From NCBI RefSeq assembly GCF_001429185.1, contig NZ_LMIW01000008.1, positions 558,001 to 622,000 of the forward strand: a DNA stretch of 64,000 nucleotides, read 5' to 3'. The translations under genes were made by a program, and so were the position numbers. This document shows positions 10,011-19,010 of the stretch, piece after piece. The notes under the pieces were generated by a model, which was not told the DNA's origin, ran no database searches, and was given only the letters and a program-made list of their open reading frames with translations. Positions within the stretch are counted from its first letter, which is position 1; every line of letters starts with the position of its first letter. Source of the DNA: Terrabacter sp. Root85. GTDB lineage: Bacteria > Actinomycetota > Actinomycetes > Actinomycetales > Dermatophilaceae.

Positions 10011-10852
10011 GGTCGGCTCCTGTCGGTGCGGTCGACGTCGAGCGGGCCGTGGGACAGCGACGGGTGGTGGCCCTCGAGCTCGAGGTCGTGGTGGTGGCTG
10101 TCGTGGTCGTGGTGGACGCTGTCGCGCGCCGTGGCATACGCGCGGGGTGTCCCGTCGAAGCGGATGCGTCCGCCGTCGATGACGACGATGCGGGTCAGCA
10201 GGCGCTCGAGCGCTCCGAGCTCGTGCGTGACGATGACCATGGTGACGTCGCGCTCGACGAGGCGGTCGAGGACGTCGGCGAGCACGTGCTGGTTCGCGGC
10301 GTCGACCCCGGCGGTGGGCTCGTCCATGATGAGGACCTCGGGCTGCCCGGCGAGGGCGCGGGCGATGAGGACCCGGCGTTGCTGGCCGCCCGAGAGCGTG
10401 CTCACCTCGGTCGCGGCGCGGTCGGCGAGACCGACGACGTCGAGCGAACGGGCCACGATCTGCCGGTCGGTGGCGCGGAGCCGGCCGAGCCAGCCGATGC
10501 GGGGGAGTCGCCCCGTGGCGACGATCTCCTCGGCGGTGGCCCGGACGGACGCCGAGAGCGTATGCCGTTGGGGCACGTAGCCGAGGCGGGCGCGGTCGTG
10601 GAACTCGGTGCTGTCGATGCCGAAGAGCGTCACCGTGCCGGCGACCTTCTCGTTGAGGCCGAGCACGCCCTTCATGAGCGTCGACTTGCCCGACCCGTTC
10701 GGTCCGACGATCGCCACGATCTCACCCTTGCGGATGGACAGGTCGACGTCGCTGAGGACGGTGCCGTCGCCGTAGCCGAAGCTAGCGCCGCGCAGGGTGA
10801 CGACCGCGTCCGACGGTGCGGCATCCCGGGGGACGAGCGGTGCCGACCTCAT
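10007..10852 (-). CDS. znuC: Zinc ABC transporter ATP-binding protein
   Basis: The cytoplasmic ATPase that powers ZnuB. The 281-aa protein has Walker A GPNGSGKST (about 48-56), the Q-loop, signature STLSGGQQRR (near 150), Walker B VLIMDEPTAGVD (about 171) and the switch His in VIVTHELG. Like its partners it carries extra histidines, here near the C-terminus (about 248-268: HHDHDSHHHD, then EGHHPSLSHG). That is uncommon in the ATPase subunit. The ATG at 10852 gives an ATGA overlap with the znuA stop and is preferred over an upstream GTG at 10858. Confidence 0.93.
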   Translation of the reverse strand: MRSAPLVPRDAAPSDAVVTLRGASFGYGDGTVLSDVDLSIRKGEIVAIVGPNGSGKSTLMKGVLGLNEKVAGTVTLFGIDSTEFHDRARLGYVPQRHTLSASVRATAEEIVATGRLPRIGWLGRLRATDRQIVARSLDVVGLADRAATEVSTLSGGQQRRVLIARALAGQPEVLIMDEPTAGVDAANQHVLADVLDRLVERDVTMVIVTHELGALERLLTRIVVIDGGRIRFDGTPRAYATARDSVHHDHDSHHHDLELEGHHPSLSHGPLDVDRTDRSRP

Positions 10853-11850
10853 GAGCACTCCTGACCGTCGCGCAGGGCCACGAGGTTGCTCCGCATGACC
10901 TCGAAGTAGTCGGTGCCGACCGACGCGCTCGTGATCCCCTCGATGGGGTCGAGCGTCGCGACCTTCGCACCCGTCGACTCCGCGACGGTCTGGGCGAAGT
11001 GCGGCTCGACGAGCGTCTCCTGGTAGATCGTGGTCACGCCGGCAGACCTCACGAGGTCACCGACGGCCTTGAGGGCTGCCGCGCTCGGTTCGGCCTCGGG
11101 CGAGACGCCCGTGATGCCGCGCTGGTGGAAGCCGTAGCGCGCCGCGAGGTAGCCGAAGGCGGCGTGGCTCGTGACGAGCTCCTTGACCGTGCACTGGCGC
11201 AGGCCTGTCCGCATCTCGTCGTCGAGCTCGGATAGCTTCTCGACGAAGACCGCGGTGTTCTTCGCGTAGGTCGCGGCGTTCTCCGGGTCGTCCTGCGACA
11301 GGCGCGCGCTGACGGCCTCGGCCACGGCGGCGTAGCGCGACGGGTCGAGCCAGAAGTGGGGGTCGTCCGCCCCGTGGTCGTGGCCGTCGTGCCCGTCACC
11401 GGCGTCGGTGGTGTCGTGCGGCTCGGTCTCGGTGCCGGACTCGTCAGCGTGGTCGCTGCCGTCGGTCGACGCGGGTACGAGCTTCGCGACATCAGCGACG
11501 TCGAGCACCTTCGCGGCGTCGACGAGCCCGACGGCCTCGTCGACCGCCGGCTGGAAGCCGTCGGCGTAGACGACGAGGCGTGCCTTCGTCATGCCACCGA
11601 TGTCCTGAGGCGCCAGCTCGAGGTCGTGCGGCTCTGCGCCGGGCTTCGTCAGGACGGTCACCGGGAGCCGGCCACCGGTGATCTGCTGCGTCGCGAACTG
11701 GATGGGGTAGAAGGACGTGACGATCGAGCCGTCCGCGGAGCCGGCGCCGGATCCGGTGTCAGGACCGCTCTGGCAGGCGGCCGTCGTGAGCGCCAGTGCC
11801 GTCGCGGCGACGATCGCGGACAGGGCGCGGCGTGGGGGAGCGGGGGGCAT
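10849..11850 (-). CDS. znuA: Zinc-binding lipoprotein of the ABC importer
   Basis: The extracellular receptor of the zinc importer (cluster A-I binding protein). The signal peptide ends in a lipobox (ALTTAAC), so the mature protein is anchored as a lipoprotein. A flexible His/Asp loop (about 130-163; DGHDGHDHGADDPHFW) precedes the first metal ligand. Further ligands are expected at the TSHAAFGY and LVEPHF histidines. The ATG at 11850 was chosen because upstream in-frame ATGs lie within the operator palindrome; 11859 or 11862 cannot be excluded. First gene of the znuA-znuC-znuB-zur operon. Confidence 0.92.
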   Translation of the reverse strand: MPPAPPRRALSAIVAATALALTTAACQSGPDTGSGAGSADGSIVTSFYPIQFATQQITGGRLPVTVLTKPGAEPHDLELAPQDIGGMTKARLVVYADGFQPAVDEAVGLVDAAKVLDVADVAKLVPASTDGSDHADESGTETEPHDTTDAGDGHDGHDHGADDPHFWLDPSRYAAVAEAVSARLSQDDPENAATYAKNTAVFVEKLSELDDEMRTGLRQCTVKELVTSHAAFGYLAARYGFHQRGITGVSPEAEPSAAALKAVGDLVRSAGVTTIYQETLVEPHFAQTVAESTGAKVATLDPIEGITSASVGTDYFEVMRSNLVALRDGQECS

Positions 11851-11857
11851 GACACCC

Positions 11858-11885
11858 ATCATTCTCAAAGTGAGAATGATTGTCA
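11858..11885 (-). promoter_or_regulatory. Zur operator of the zinc operon
   Basis: TGACAATCATTCTCA (minus strand, 11885-11871) matches the 7-1-7 Zur/Fur box TGAAAATCATTTTCA closely. It overlaps a perfect 10-bp inverted repeat, ATCATTCTCA-AAG-TGAGAATGAT (11858-11880 on +), giving two overlapping dimer sites. It ends only 7 bases before the preferred znuA start, so Zur binding would block transcription and cover alternative starts. Confidence 0.85.
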
Positions 11886-11912
11886 AAACCGTTCTCGCGA
11901 ACGGTGCGGCTG

Positions 11913-12203
11913 TCAGCCGGCCGGGACGATCCTCACCACGGCGACGGCCACGGCGAGCACGAGCACCGCCGTGCGCATCAGCCGCTCGGGCAGGGTCAGT
12001 CGCTGCCACGTGAGGAAGAGCAGCCAGCCGACGAAGGCCGCGACGACGAGGAAGGCGATGCCACCCCACGGGCGTGGCGCGAGGATGCCGACCGCCAGCA
12101 GGCCGACGAGGACGCCGAGCGCGACGGGACGCGGGACGGCGTTGAGGCGCTCCACCCACGGGTAGGAGGCGTGCTCGAGACGCGAACGGAAGCTCAGGGC
12201 CAC
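11913..12203 (-). CDS. Small membrane protein, DUF6703-like
   Basis: A 96-aa protein with a short basic N-terminus ([16 protein letters not shown]) and three closely spaced hydrophobic segments, ending at the membrane. It resembles small membrane proteins next to glycyl-tRNA synthetase in many actinobacteria (a family I recall as DUF6703); function unknown. The start GTG is exactly 6 bases after TAGGCT, so its mRNA should be leaderless. It is divergent from glyS. The downstream gap holds the Zur operator. Confidence 0.7.
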   Translation of the reverse strand: MALSFRSRLEHASYPWVERLNAVPRPVALGVLVGLLAVGILAPRPWGGIAFLVVAAFVGWLLFLTWQRLTLPERLMRTAVLVLAVAVAVVRIVPAG

Positions 12204-12281
12204 GCGACGAGCCTAGGGGACGCGACGGCATACCCCGGACGCGTGGCAAAGCAGTGGCGGCGGCCCGATAACCTGTCCCGC

Positions 12282-13676
<1,395 letters not shown>

Positions 13677-13699
13677 CACGACGCCACCGCACCGCTGAC

Positions 13700-13733
13700 G
13701 TATGCCGTCCGCCCACCCGGGTGGGCGGCATAC
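13700..13733 (+). terminator. glyS terminator built from an inverted GTATGCC pair
   Basis: GTATGC and GCATAC at the ends enclose a 9-bp GC stem (CGCCCACCC/GGGTGGGCG) with a four-base asymmetry in the left arm. One complete GTATGCCG word and one CGGCATAC word are present in opposite orientation. Confidence 0.7.
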
Positions 13734-13837
13734 GTGCGCCTGTGGTGCCGTGCCAGCGGCGGGGTCGGTCGGCGAGGTCGCCGCGGTCCGGCCCGTCCCG
13801 GGCGCAGGACGTCCGGGATCGGCGGCATACTGCCGGC

Positions 13838-14401
13838 ATGGTCGAGCACGAGGTGCTGCGCGCGACGCCCGGTGACCGGGCGCGAGCGGCCGCCGATGCG
13901 CTCGGCGACGAGGTGCTGACGTCATGGTGCGCCGACCTGCTCGCCGGGCGGGCGGCGTGGGGCGACCCCGACCTGCCCGACATCGGCTGGGTCGGCGGCC
14001 AGGTCGCGTCCGGTTGGGGCTCGCCGGACCACCTCGACGACGCCACCCGCTACTGGTCCCGGGTGTGGGCCGCCCGCACCCTGCTCTACGTCTGGACCGA
14101 GCGGTCCGGACCGGATGTCGTTGCAGGACTGGGTGATCCGGCCTGGCGGGTCCGCGAGATGTGCGCGAAGGTGGCGGCCCGCTGGGAGGTGGGTCCCGCG
14201 GCGGAGGCCTGCGCCGACCTCGTGAGGACGGATGCCGTACCCAGGGTCAGGGCTGCCGCCGCACGTGTCCTCGCGGTCACCGGCGAGGGAGAGCACGCCG
14301 CCGCCCTGCACGAGGCCTTGGACGACCCGGACGAGACCGTCTGCGCCGCGGCCGCGCGAGCACTCAGCAGGCTCGAGCGACGCCTCGACCGCGACCTCTG
14401 A
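13838..14401 (+). CDS. HEAT-repeat protein
   Basis: The 187-aa soluble protein has helical pairs in its second half (VVAGLGDPAWRVREMCAKVA, then VPRVRAAAARVLAV, then DETVCAAAARALSRLE) that match HEAT/PBS-lyase-like repeats. These are normally protein-interaction scaffolds. The partner is unknown. CATACT, part of a GGCATAC word, lies exactly 6 bases before the ATG, which fixes the start and suggests a leaderless mRNA. It is followed by a clear hairpin and a convergent sulfurtransferase gene. Confidence 0.75.
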   Translation: MVEHEVLRATPGDRARAAADALGDEVLTSWCADLLAGRAAWGDPDLPDIGWVGGQVASGWGSPDHLDDATRYWSRVWAARTLLYVWTERSGPDVVAGLGDPAWRVREMCAKVAARWEVGPAAEACADLVRTDAVPRVRAAAARVLAVTGEGEHAAALHEALDDPDETVCAAAARALSRLERRLDRDL

Positions 14402-14441
14402 ACCACCAGAGGGCAAGCGCCATGCCCGTCACCCGTCGCAT

Positions 14442-14464
14442 CCTGCTCCGGAGAGCGGAGCAGG
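14442..14464 (+). terminator. Hairpin after the HEAT-repeat gene
   Basis: A 9-bp perfect stem, CCTGCTCCG / CGGAGCAGG, with a 5-base loop, lies between two convergent genes and could serve both. Confidence 0.6.
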
Positions 14465-14482
14465 TTCCGACAGGCGAGGAGC

Positions 14483-15322
14483 TCAGCCGGGGGAGTGGCC
14501 GGTCGCGACCGGCCGCGCAGGATCGCGGATCCACTCGCTCCACGAGCCGGGGTAGAGCACGGCGTCGACGCCGAGCTCGGCCAGCGCGAGCATCTCGTGG
14601 GCCGCGGTCACCCCCGACCCGCAGTAGACGCCGACGGCGCCGCCTCCGACGTCGTGACCGGCGCGCACCCGCTCCCAGTGCTCGGCGAGGTCCCGGCGGA
14701 AGGTGCCGTCGGCGGTGATCCACGCGGCCGTGGGGCTGTTGAGCGATCCCGGGACGTGTCCGGCCACGGGGTCGATGGGTTCGGTCTCGCCGGCGTAGCG
14801 CTCAGCCGCCCGAGCGTCGAGGAGCAGCCCGTCGCGGGCCAGGGCGGCCGCACCGGCGGCGTCGAGCGTCGGCAGGTGACCGGGCCGCACCTCGACGTCG
14901 CCGTGCCGGTCGGCGGGCTCCTCGGTCGAGACGGGAAGTCCGGCCGCCAGCCACGCGGCATACCCCCCGTCGAGCACCCGGACGTCGGCGATGCCCACCC
15001 AGCGCAGCACCCACCAGGCCCGCGCGGCGGCATACGACTCCTTGCCGTCGTACGTGACGACACGGGTGTGCGCGCTGATGCCGGCGCGGCGGAGCATCGC
15101 CTCGACGACGGCGGGGTCCGGGAGGGGGTGGCGCCCGCCGTCGCCCGGGCGTGCGGCGAGTTCGGCGTCGAGGTCGACGAAGTAGGCACCGGGCACGTGG
15201 CCCGCGTCGTAGTCGGTCCGCCCCGCAGACGTGTTGGCCGTCGTCAGTGCCCAGCGGACGTCGAGCACGACGACGTCCTCGATCTCGTGGGCGAGCTCGG
15301 TGGCGGTGATGAGGTGGGTCAC
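14483..15322 (-). CDS. Sulfurtransferase (tandem rhodanese)
   Basis: Transfers sulfane sulfur from thiosulfate or 3-mercaptopyruvate to cyanide or thiols. The 279-aa protein has two rhodanese domains: an inactive N-terminal one (VVVLDVRWAL...DYDAGHVPGAYFVDLD) and a catalytic C-terminal one with the active loop YCGSGVTA (C234). The CG(S)GV(T) loop is closer to mercaptopyruvate sulfurtransferases than to strict rhodaneses, which usually have CRKGVT. The GTG start has CACGAT 6 bases upstream. It is divergent from the hydrolase gene with only 25 bases between starts. Confidence 0.88.
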   Translation of the reverse strand: MTHLITATELAHEIEDVVVLDVRWALTTANTSAGRTDYDAGHVPGAYFVDLDAELAARPGDGGRHPLPDPAVVEAMLRRAGISAHTRVVTYDGKESYAAARAWWVLRWVGIADVRVLDGGYAAWLAAGLPVSTEEPADRHGDVEVRPGHLPTLDAAGAAALARDGLLLDARAAERYAGETEPIDPVAGHVPGSLNSPTAAWITADGTFRRDLAEHWERVRAGHDVGGGAVGVYCGSGVTAAHEMLALAELGVDAVLYPGSWSEWIRDPARPVATGHSPG

Positions 15323-15347
15323 CAGGCCATCGTGGCATCCTCGCCGT

Positions 15348-16076
15348 GTGCGTGCTCACCTGGTCCTCGTGCACGGGTCGCGCCTGTCGAGCACCCAGTG
15401 GGCGCCCCAGGTGCCGCTCCTGCGCGACCACGTCGACCTGACTCTCGTCGACCTGCCCGGGCACGGCGCCCGCGCGGACGAGGACTTCACGCTCGCGCGG
15501 TGCGCGGACGTCATCGGCGAAGCGGTGGGGGCCGTCCCCGCCGGCACCCCCGTCGTGCTCGTCGGTCACTCGCTCGGCGGCTACGCCGCGATGGCGTATG
15601 CCGCCGCCCGCCACGACACGCTCGACGGGCTCGTCCTCGCCGGGTCCAGCGCGGTCCCGACCGGTCCGGGGGCCGCCGTCTACCGGGGTGTCGCGGCGCT
15701 GACGGACCGACTCGGCCCCGAGCGGATGACGCGGGTCAACGACCGTGTCCTGCACCGGCTCTACCCGCCCGAGCGCATCGACCCGGTCATCGCCGGTGGC
15801 TACTTCTTCGCCCCGACGGCGACAGCCTGGCGGGAGGTCATGGCGCTCTGCCGACCGTCGATGCTCGAGCACGTGCAGTGCCCGGTGCTTCTCCTCAACG
15901 GCCAGTTCGACCAGCTGCGGATCGGGGCCCGGGCCTACCTGCGCGCGTGCCCCAGCGCGCGCGAGGAGATCGTCGGCCGGGCCGGGCACCTGTCCGGCCT
16001 CGACCAGCCCGAGGCCTTCGCCGATGCCCTCCTGCGCTTCGCGCGCAGGGTCACCGATTCGGCCGAGCGCGCCTGA
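15348..16076 (+). CDS. Alpha/beta-fold hydrolase
   Basis: A 242-aa soluble alpha/beta hydrolase. The oxyanion region is LVLVHGSRLSSTQW and the nucleophile elbow is VGHSLGGYAA (S75). The catalytic acid is probably the Asp in LNGQFDQ and the catalytic His is in GRAGHLSGLD. The substrate is unknown; esterase or lactonase activity is possible. The GTG start was chosen because the protein begins directly with the first strand. The gap to the divergent sulfurtransferase start is too short for a long leader. dusB follows after 18 bases. Confidence 0.8.
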   Translation: MRAHLVLVHGSRLSSTQWAPQVPLLRDHVDLTLVDLPGHGARADEDFTLARCADVIGEAVGAVPAGTPVVLVGHSLGGYAAMAYAAARHDTLDGLVLAGSSAVPTGPGAAVYRGVAALTDRLGPERMTRVNDRVLHRLYPPERIDPVIAGGYFFAPTATAWREVMALCRPSMLEHVQCPVLLLNGQFDQLRIGARAYLRACPSAREEIVGRAGHLSGLDQPEAFADALLRFARRVTDSAERA

Positions 16077-16094
16077 TCGGGGACAATCGAGCCC

Positions 16095-17339
16095 GTGACC
16101 GACGTGATGACCCCCGTGACGCAGGCCGGTGAGGCCGCCCCCGCAGACGCGACGGGTGCCGTGCTGCCCCCGCTGCGCATCGGCCGCCACGTCATCGAGT
16201 CACCCGTCGTGCTCGCGCCGATGGCCGGCATCACGAACCGTGCCTTCCGCCGGCTGTGCCGCGAGTACGGCAACGAGGGCCGCGCGATCGGCGGTGCCAG
16301 CGGCGCGACGAGCCTCTACGTCAGCGAGATGATCACCTCCCGCGCCCTCGTCGAGCGCACCCCCGAGTCGATGCGCCTCATCGAGCACGACCCCGACGAG
16401 AACCCCCGCTCCATCCAGCTCTACAGCGTCGACCCCGCCACCGCGCGCGCCGCCGCCCGCATGCTCGTCAGCGAGGACCGGGCCGACCACATCGACCTCA
16501 ACTTCGGCTGCCCCGTCCCGAAGGTCACCCGCAAGGGCGGCGGCTCCGCGCTGCCGTGGAAGAAGGACCTCTTCAGGGCCATCGTCGGCGCCGTCGTCGA
16601 GGAAGGCGCCAAGCGCGACATCCCGGTGACCGTCAAGATGCGCAAGGGCATCGACGACGTCCACCTCACCTTCCTCGACGCGGGCCTGACCGCGGAGGCC
16701 GAGGGCGTCGCGGCCGTCGCCCTGCACGGCCGCACTGCCGCACAGGCCTACTCGGGCACTGCCGACTGGAGCGCCATCCGGATGCTCAAGGAGACCGTGA
16801 CGAGCATCCCCGTCCTCGGCAACGGCGACATCTGGTCGGCCGAGGACGCCCTGCGCATGGTCCGCGAGACCGGCTGCGACGGCGTCGTCGTCGGGCGCGG
16901 CTGCCTCGGGCGCCCGTGGCTCTTCACCGATCTCGCGGCCGCCTTCGCCGGCACCTCGGCGCGGGTGACCCCGACGCTCGGGGAGGTCGCCGAGACGCTC
17001 CGGACGCACACGGCCTACCTGTGCGACTTCTACGGCGAGGAGGAGCGCGCCTGCCGCGACATCCGCAAGCACATCGCTTGGTACCTCAAGGGATTTCCGG
17101 CCGGCTCGACGATCCGCAACTCGCTCGCGCTCGTCGACTCGATGGCGGCGCTCGACCGCCTGCTCGCGACGCTCGACCCCGACGTGCCGTGGCCGGGCGA
17201 GGCCGCCGAGGGCCAGCGCGGGCGGGCCGGGTCGTCGCGCACCGTCGCGCTGCCCGACCGCTGGCTCGAGTCGCGCGAGCTCTCCGAGGAGCACCGGCGC
17301 ACCATCGCCGAGGCCGAGCTGTCGGTCAGCGGCGGCTGA
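16095..17339 (+). CDS. dusB: tRNA-dihydrouridine synthase
   Basis: An FMN enzyme that reduces uridine to dihydrouridine in tRNA D-loops. The 414-aa protein has the TIM barrel opening VVLAPMAGITNRAFRRLC, the NFGCPVPKVTRKGGGSAL motif with the catalytic Cys (C139), FMN contacts in ALHGRTAAQAYSG and VLGNGDIWS, and the C-terminal four-helix tRNA-binding domain. It is of the DusB class by motif. GACAAT stands 7 bases before the GTG start. It converges with the next gene after 3 bases. Confidence 0.94.
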   Translation: MTDVMTPVTQAGEAAPADATGAVLPPLRIGRHVIESPVVLAPMAGITNRAFRRLCREYGNEGRAIGGASGATSLYVSEMITSRALVERTPESMRLIEHDPDENPRSIQLYSVDPATARAAARMLVSEDRADHIDLNFGCPVPKVTRKGGGSALPWKKDLFRAIVGAVVEEGAKRDIPVTVKMRKGIDDVHLTFLDAGLTAEAEGVAAVALHGRTAAQAYSGTADWSAIRMLKETVTSIPVLGNGDIWSAEDALRMVRETGCDGVVVGRGCLGRPWLFTDLAAAFAGTSARVTPTLGEVAETLRTHTAYLCDFYGEEERACRDIRKHIAWYLKGFPAGSTIRNSLALVDSMAALDRLLATLDPDVPWPGEAAEGQRGRAGSSRTVALPDRWLESRELSEEHRRTIAEAELSVSGG

Positions 17340-17342
17340 GCC

Positions 17343-18047
17343 TCACTTCAGCCAGACGCTGAGCGGGCCGATCCGCTCACAGCCGGCCGCGACCGCCGCG
17401 TCGACGCTCGCCCCGGCCTCCCAGCCGACGAGGGGTATGCCGCCCACGACGTCACGTGCCGCAGCAGCGGCCGCGCCCCAGGCCCGCTCCACGTCGCCGT
17501 CGAGCGCGAAGACGTTGCCGAGGCCGGCGACGTCACCCGTCACGTTGACGATCGCACCGGCGACGACAGGGGCCTGCGGGTCGTCGGACGCGCGCTGCGC
17601 GATGAACGTGACGCCGGGCTCCGCGAGGAGTGACGGGCGCAGGATCGCCTCGGCGTCGGGGTCGCTCGCCCACGCACGCACCCAGGCCGCCATCGCGTCG
17701 GGCGTCGTGACGCGCTGCCAGCGGCCGGGAGGAGCAGGCCGCCCGGGTCCGGCGGGGTCGAGCCAGACCCACTCGCCCACGACGAGCCGGGCGAAGTCCT
17801 CCATCGACAGGTCCAGACGCGACCACGAGTCCTTGACCGAGCAGCCGTCCGAGTCGTCGACGCGCGCGAGCACGTCGTACTCGCCGGCGTCCGGCGACAG
17901 CGTCACGGCGTCGGGGTAGTAGGGCGGCGTGCGCGTCGACGCCGTCCACGCCACGTCGTCGAGGGTGCACGCGACACCGTGCGAGCGAGCGACGGCGTCG
18001 CACCAGAGGGCGTTGTTGCGGGCGGCGAGCAGGATCCGGTCGGTCAC
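17343..18047 (-). CDS. Hypothetical protein with GNAT-like C-terminus
   Basis: The 234-aa protein has an N-terminal region (TDRILLAARNNALWCDAVAR...) found in actinobacterial proteins of unknown role. Its C-terminal half, APVVAGAIVNVTGDVAGLGNV then VGWEAGASVDAAVAAGCERI, looks like the end of an acetyltransferase fold, including the position-dependent Gly and terminal strand. The canonical Q/RxxGxG/A acetyl-CoA loop is not clear, so activity is doubtful. The GTG start is 7 bases after GAGGAT. It is divergent from the YdeI-like gene with 45 bases between. Confidence 0.6.
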   Translation of the reverse strand: MTDRILLAARNNALWCDAVARSHGVACTLDDVAWTASTRTPPYYPDAVTLSPDAGEYDVLARVDDSDGCSVKDSWSRLDLSMEDFARLVVGEWVWLDPAGPGRPAPPGRWQRVTTPDAMAAWVRAWASDPDAEAILRPSLLAEPGVTFIAQRASDDPQAPVVAGAIVNVTGDVAGLGNVFALDGDVERAWGAAAAAARDVVGGIPLVGWEAGASVDAAVAAGCERIGPLSVWLK

Positions 18048-18092
18048 GCCGACGATCCTCCCAGCGTCGGTGGCCGGTGGCAGGATCGGGGC

Positions 18093-18731
18093 ATGCGACA
18101 GGGCGGATCGGGCGAGCGGCCCGCGACCTTCTTCGACGACGCCGAGGACTTCCGGGCCTGGCTCGAGGCGCACCACGAGAGCGCCAGCGAGCTGTGGATG
18201 GGCCTCAACAAGAAGCACGTCGAGCCCCGCGGGCTGCAATGGGCCGACGCCGTGCGCGAGGCGCTCTGCTTCGGCTGGATCGACTCGATGGCCCAGCGCA
18301 TCGACGAGGACGCGGTGCGCCAGCGGTGGACCCCGCGCAAGTCGGGCAGCAACTGGAGCGCCATCAACATCAACGCCGTCGCCGAGCTCACCGCCGCCGG
18401 GCGCATGCGTCCGGCCGGGCTCGCCGCCTTCGCGAAGCGACGCGAGGACCGCTCCGGCGTCTACGCCTACGAGAACCGCGAGCTCACCTGGTCCGACGAC
18501 TACGAGGGGATGCTGCGCGCCGACCCCCGCGCCTCGGCCTTCTGGGACGGCGCGACACCGTCCTACCGCAAGCTCGCCACGAACTGGGTGCTCACGGCGA
18601 AGCAGGAGGCCACCCGCGACAAGCGCATGGCCGAGCTCGTCGACGACTGCTCCCACCTGCGCCTCATCAAGACGCAGCGCTACGGCACCGAGCCGGCCTG
18701 GGTGCGACGCATGCAGGCCGAGCTCGGCTGA
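18093..18731 (+). CDS. YdeI/OmpD-associated family protein
   Basis: A 212-aa soluble protein. The block ASELWMGLNKKH, then ALCFGWIDSMAQRID and RWTPRKSGSNWSAININAVAELTAAGRM is the signature of the YdeI family (bacteriocin-protection / OmpD-associated in some annotations). The biochemical role is not established. CAGGAT sits exactly 6 bases before the ATG, so the start is well fixed and the mRNA probably leaderless. It converges with a very small minus-strand gene. Confidence 0.85.
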   Translation: MRQGGSGERPATFFDDAEDFRAWLEAHHESASELWMGLNKKHVEPRGLQWADAVREALCFGWIDSMAQRIDEDAVRQRWTPRKSGSNWSAININAVAELTAAGRMRPAGLAAFAKRREDRSGVYAYENRELTWSDDYEGMLRADPRASAFWDGATPSYRKLATNWVLTAKQEATRDKRMAELVDDCSHLRLIKTQRYGTEPAWVRRMQAELG

Positions 18732-18776
18732 GCCGCGCCGAGGCGGGACCGGGTCCGTGCCCGCGTCAGACCGTGG

Positions 18777-18908
18777 TCAGCGCTTGGCCTTGGGCGGGAT
18801 GATCTCGGTGTGGTCCTTGGCGGCGGACTTCGCGTGCTTGTCGGCACGCTTCTCCTTGAGCGATCTGGCCTTCGTGGACATGTGGGACTTCGGTGACTTG
18901 TCGCCCAT
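18777..18908 (-). CDS. Small basic protein, 43 aa
   Basis: A 43-aa Lys/Arg-rich peptide (MGDKSPKSHMSTKARSLKEK...) ending in IIPPKAKR, preceded by a good AGGAG site with about 5 bases spacing. Very similar short basic ORFs starting MGDKSPK occur widely in actinobacteria, so it is almost certainly a real gene. It has no known function; a nucleic-acid or ribosome-associated role is only a guess from charge. Confidence 0.75.
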   Translation of the reverse strand: MGDKSPKSHMSTKARSLKEKRADKHAKSAAKDHTEIIPPKAKR

Positions 18909-19010
18909 GGCGCGCTCCTGAGTTTGGAAGCCTGAGCGGCTCCATCCCTGAAGTATGCGCCCCGGGAGCGGCGCCGTGGTCGGCCGCGCCGTGCCGCATA
19001 GAGTTCCGGT

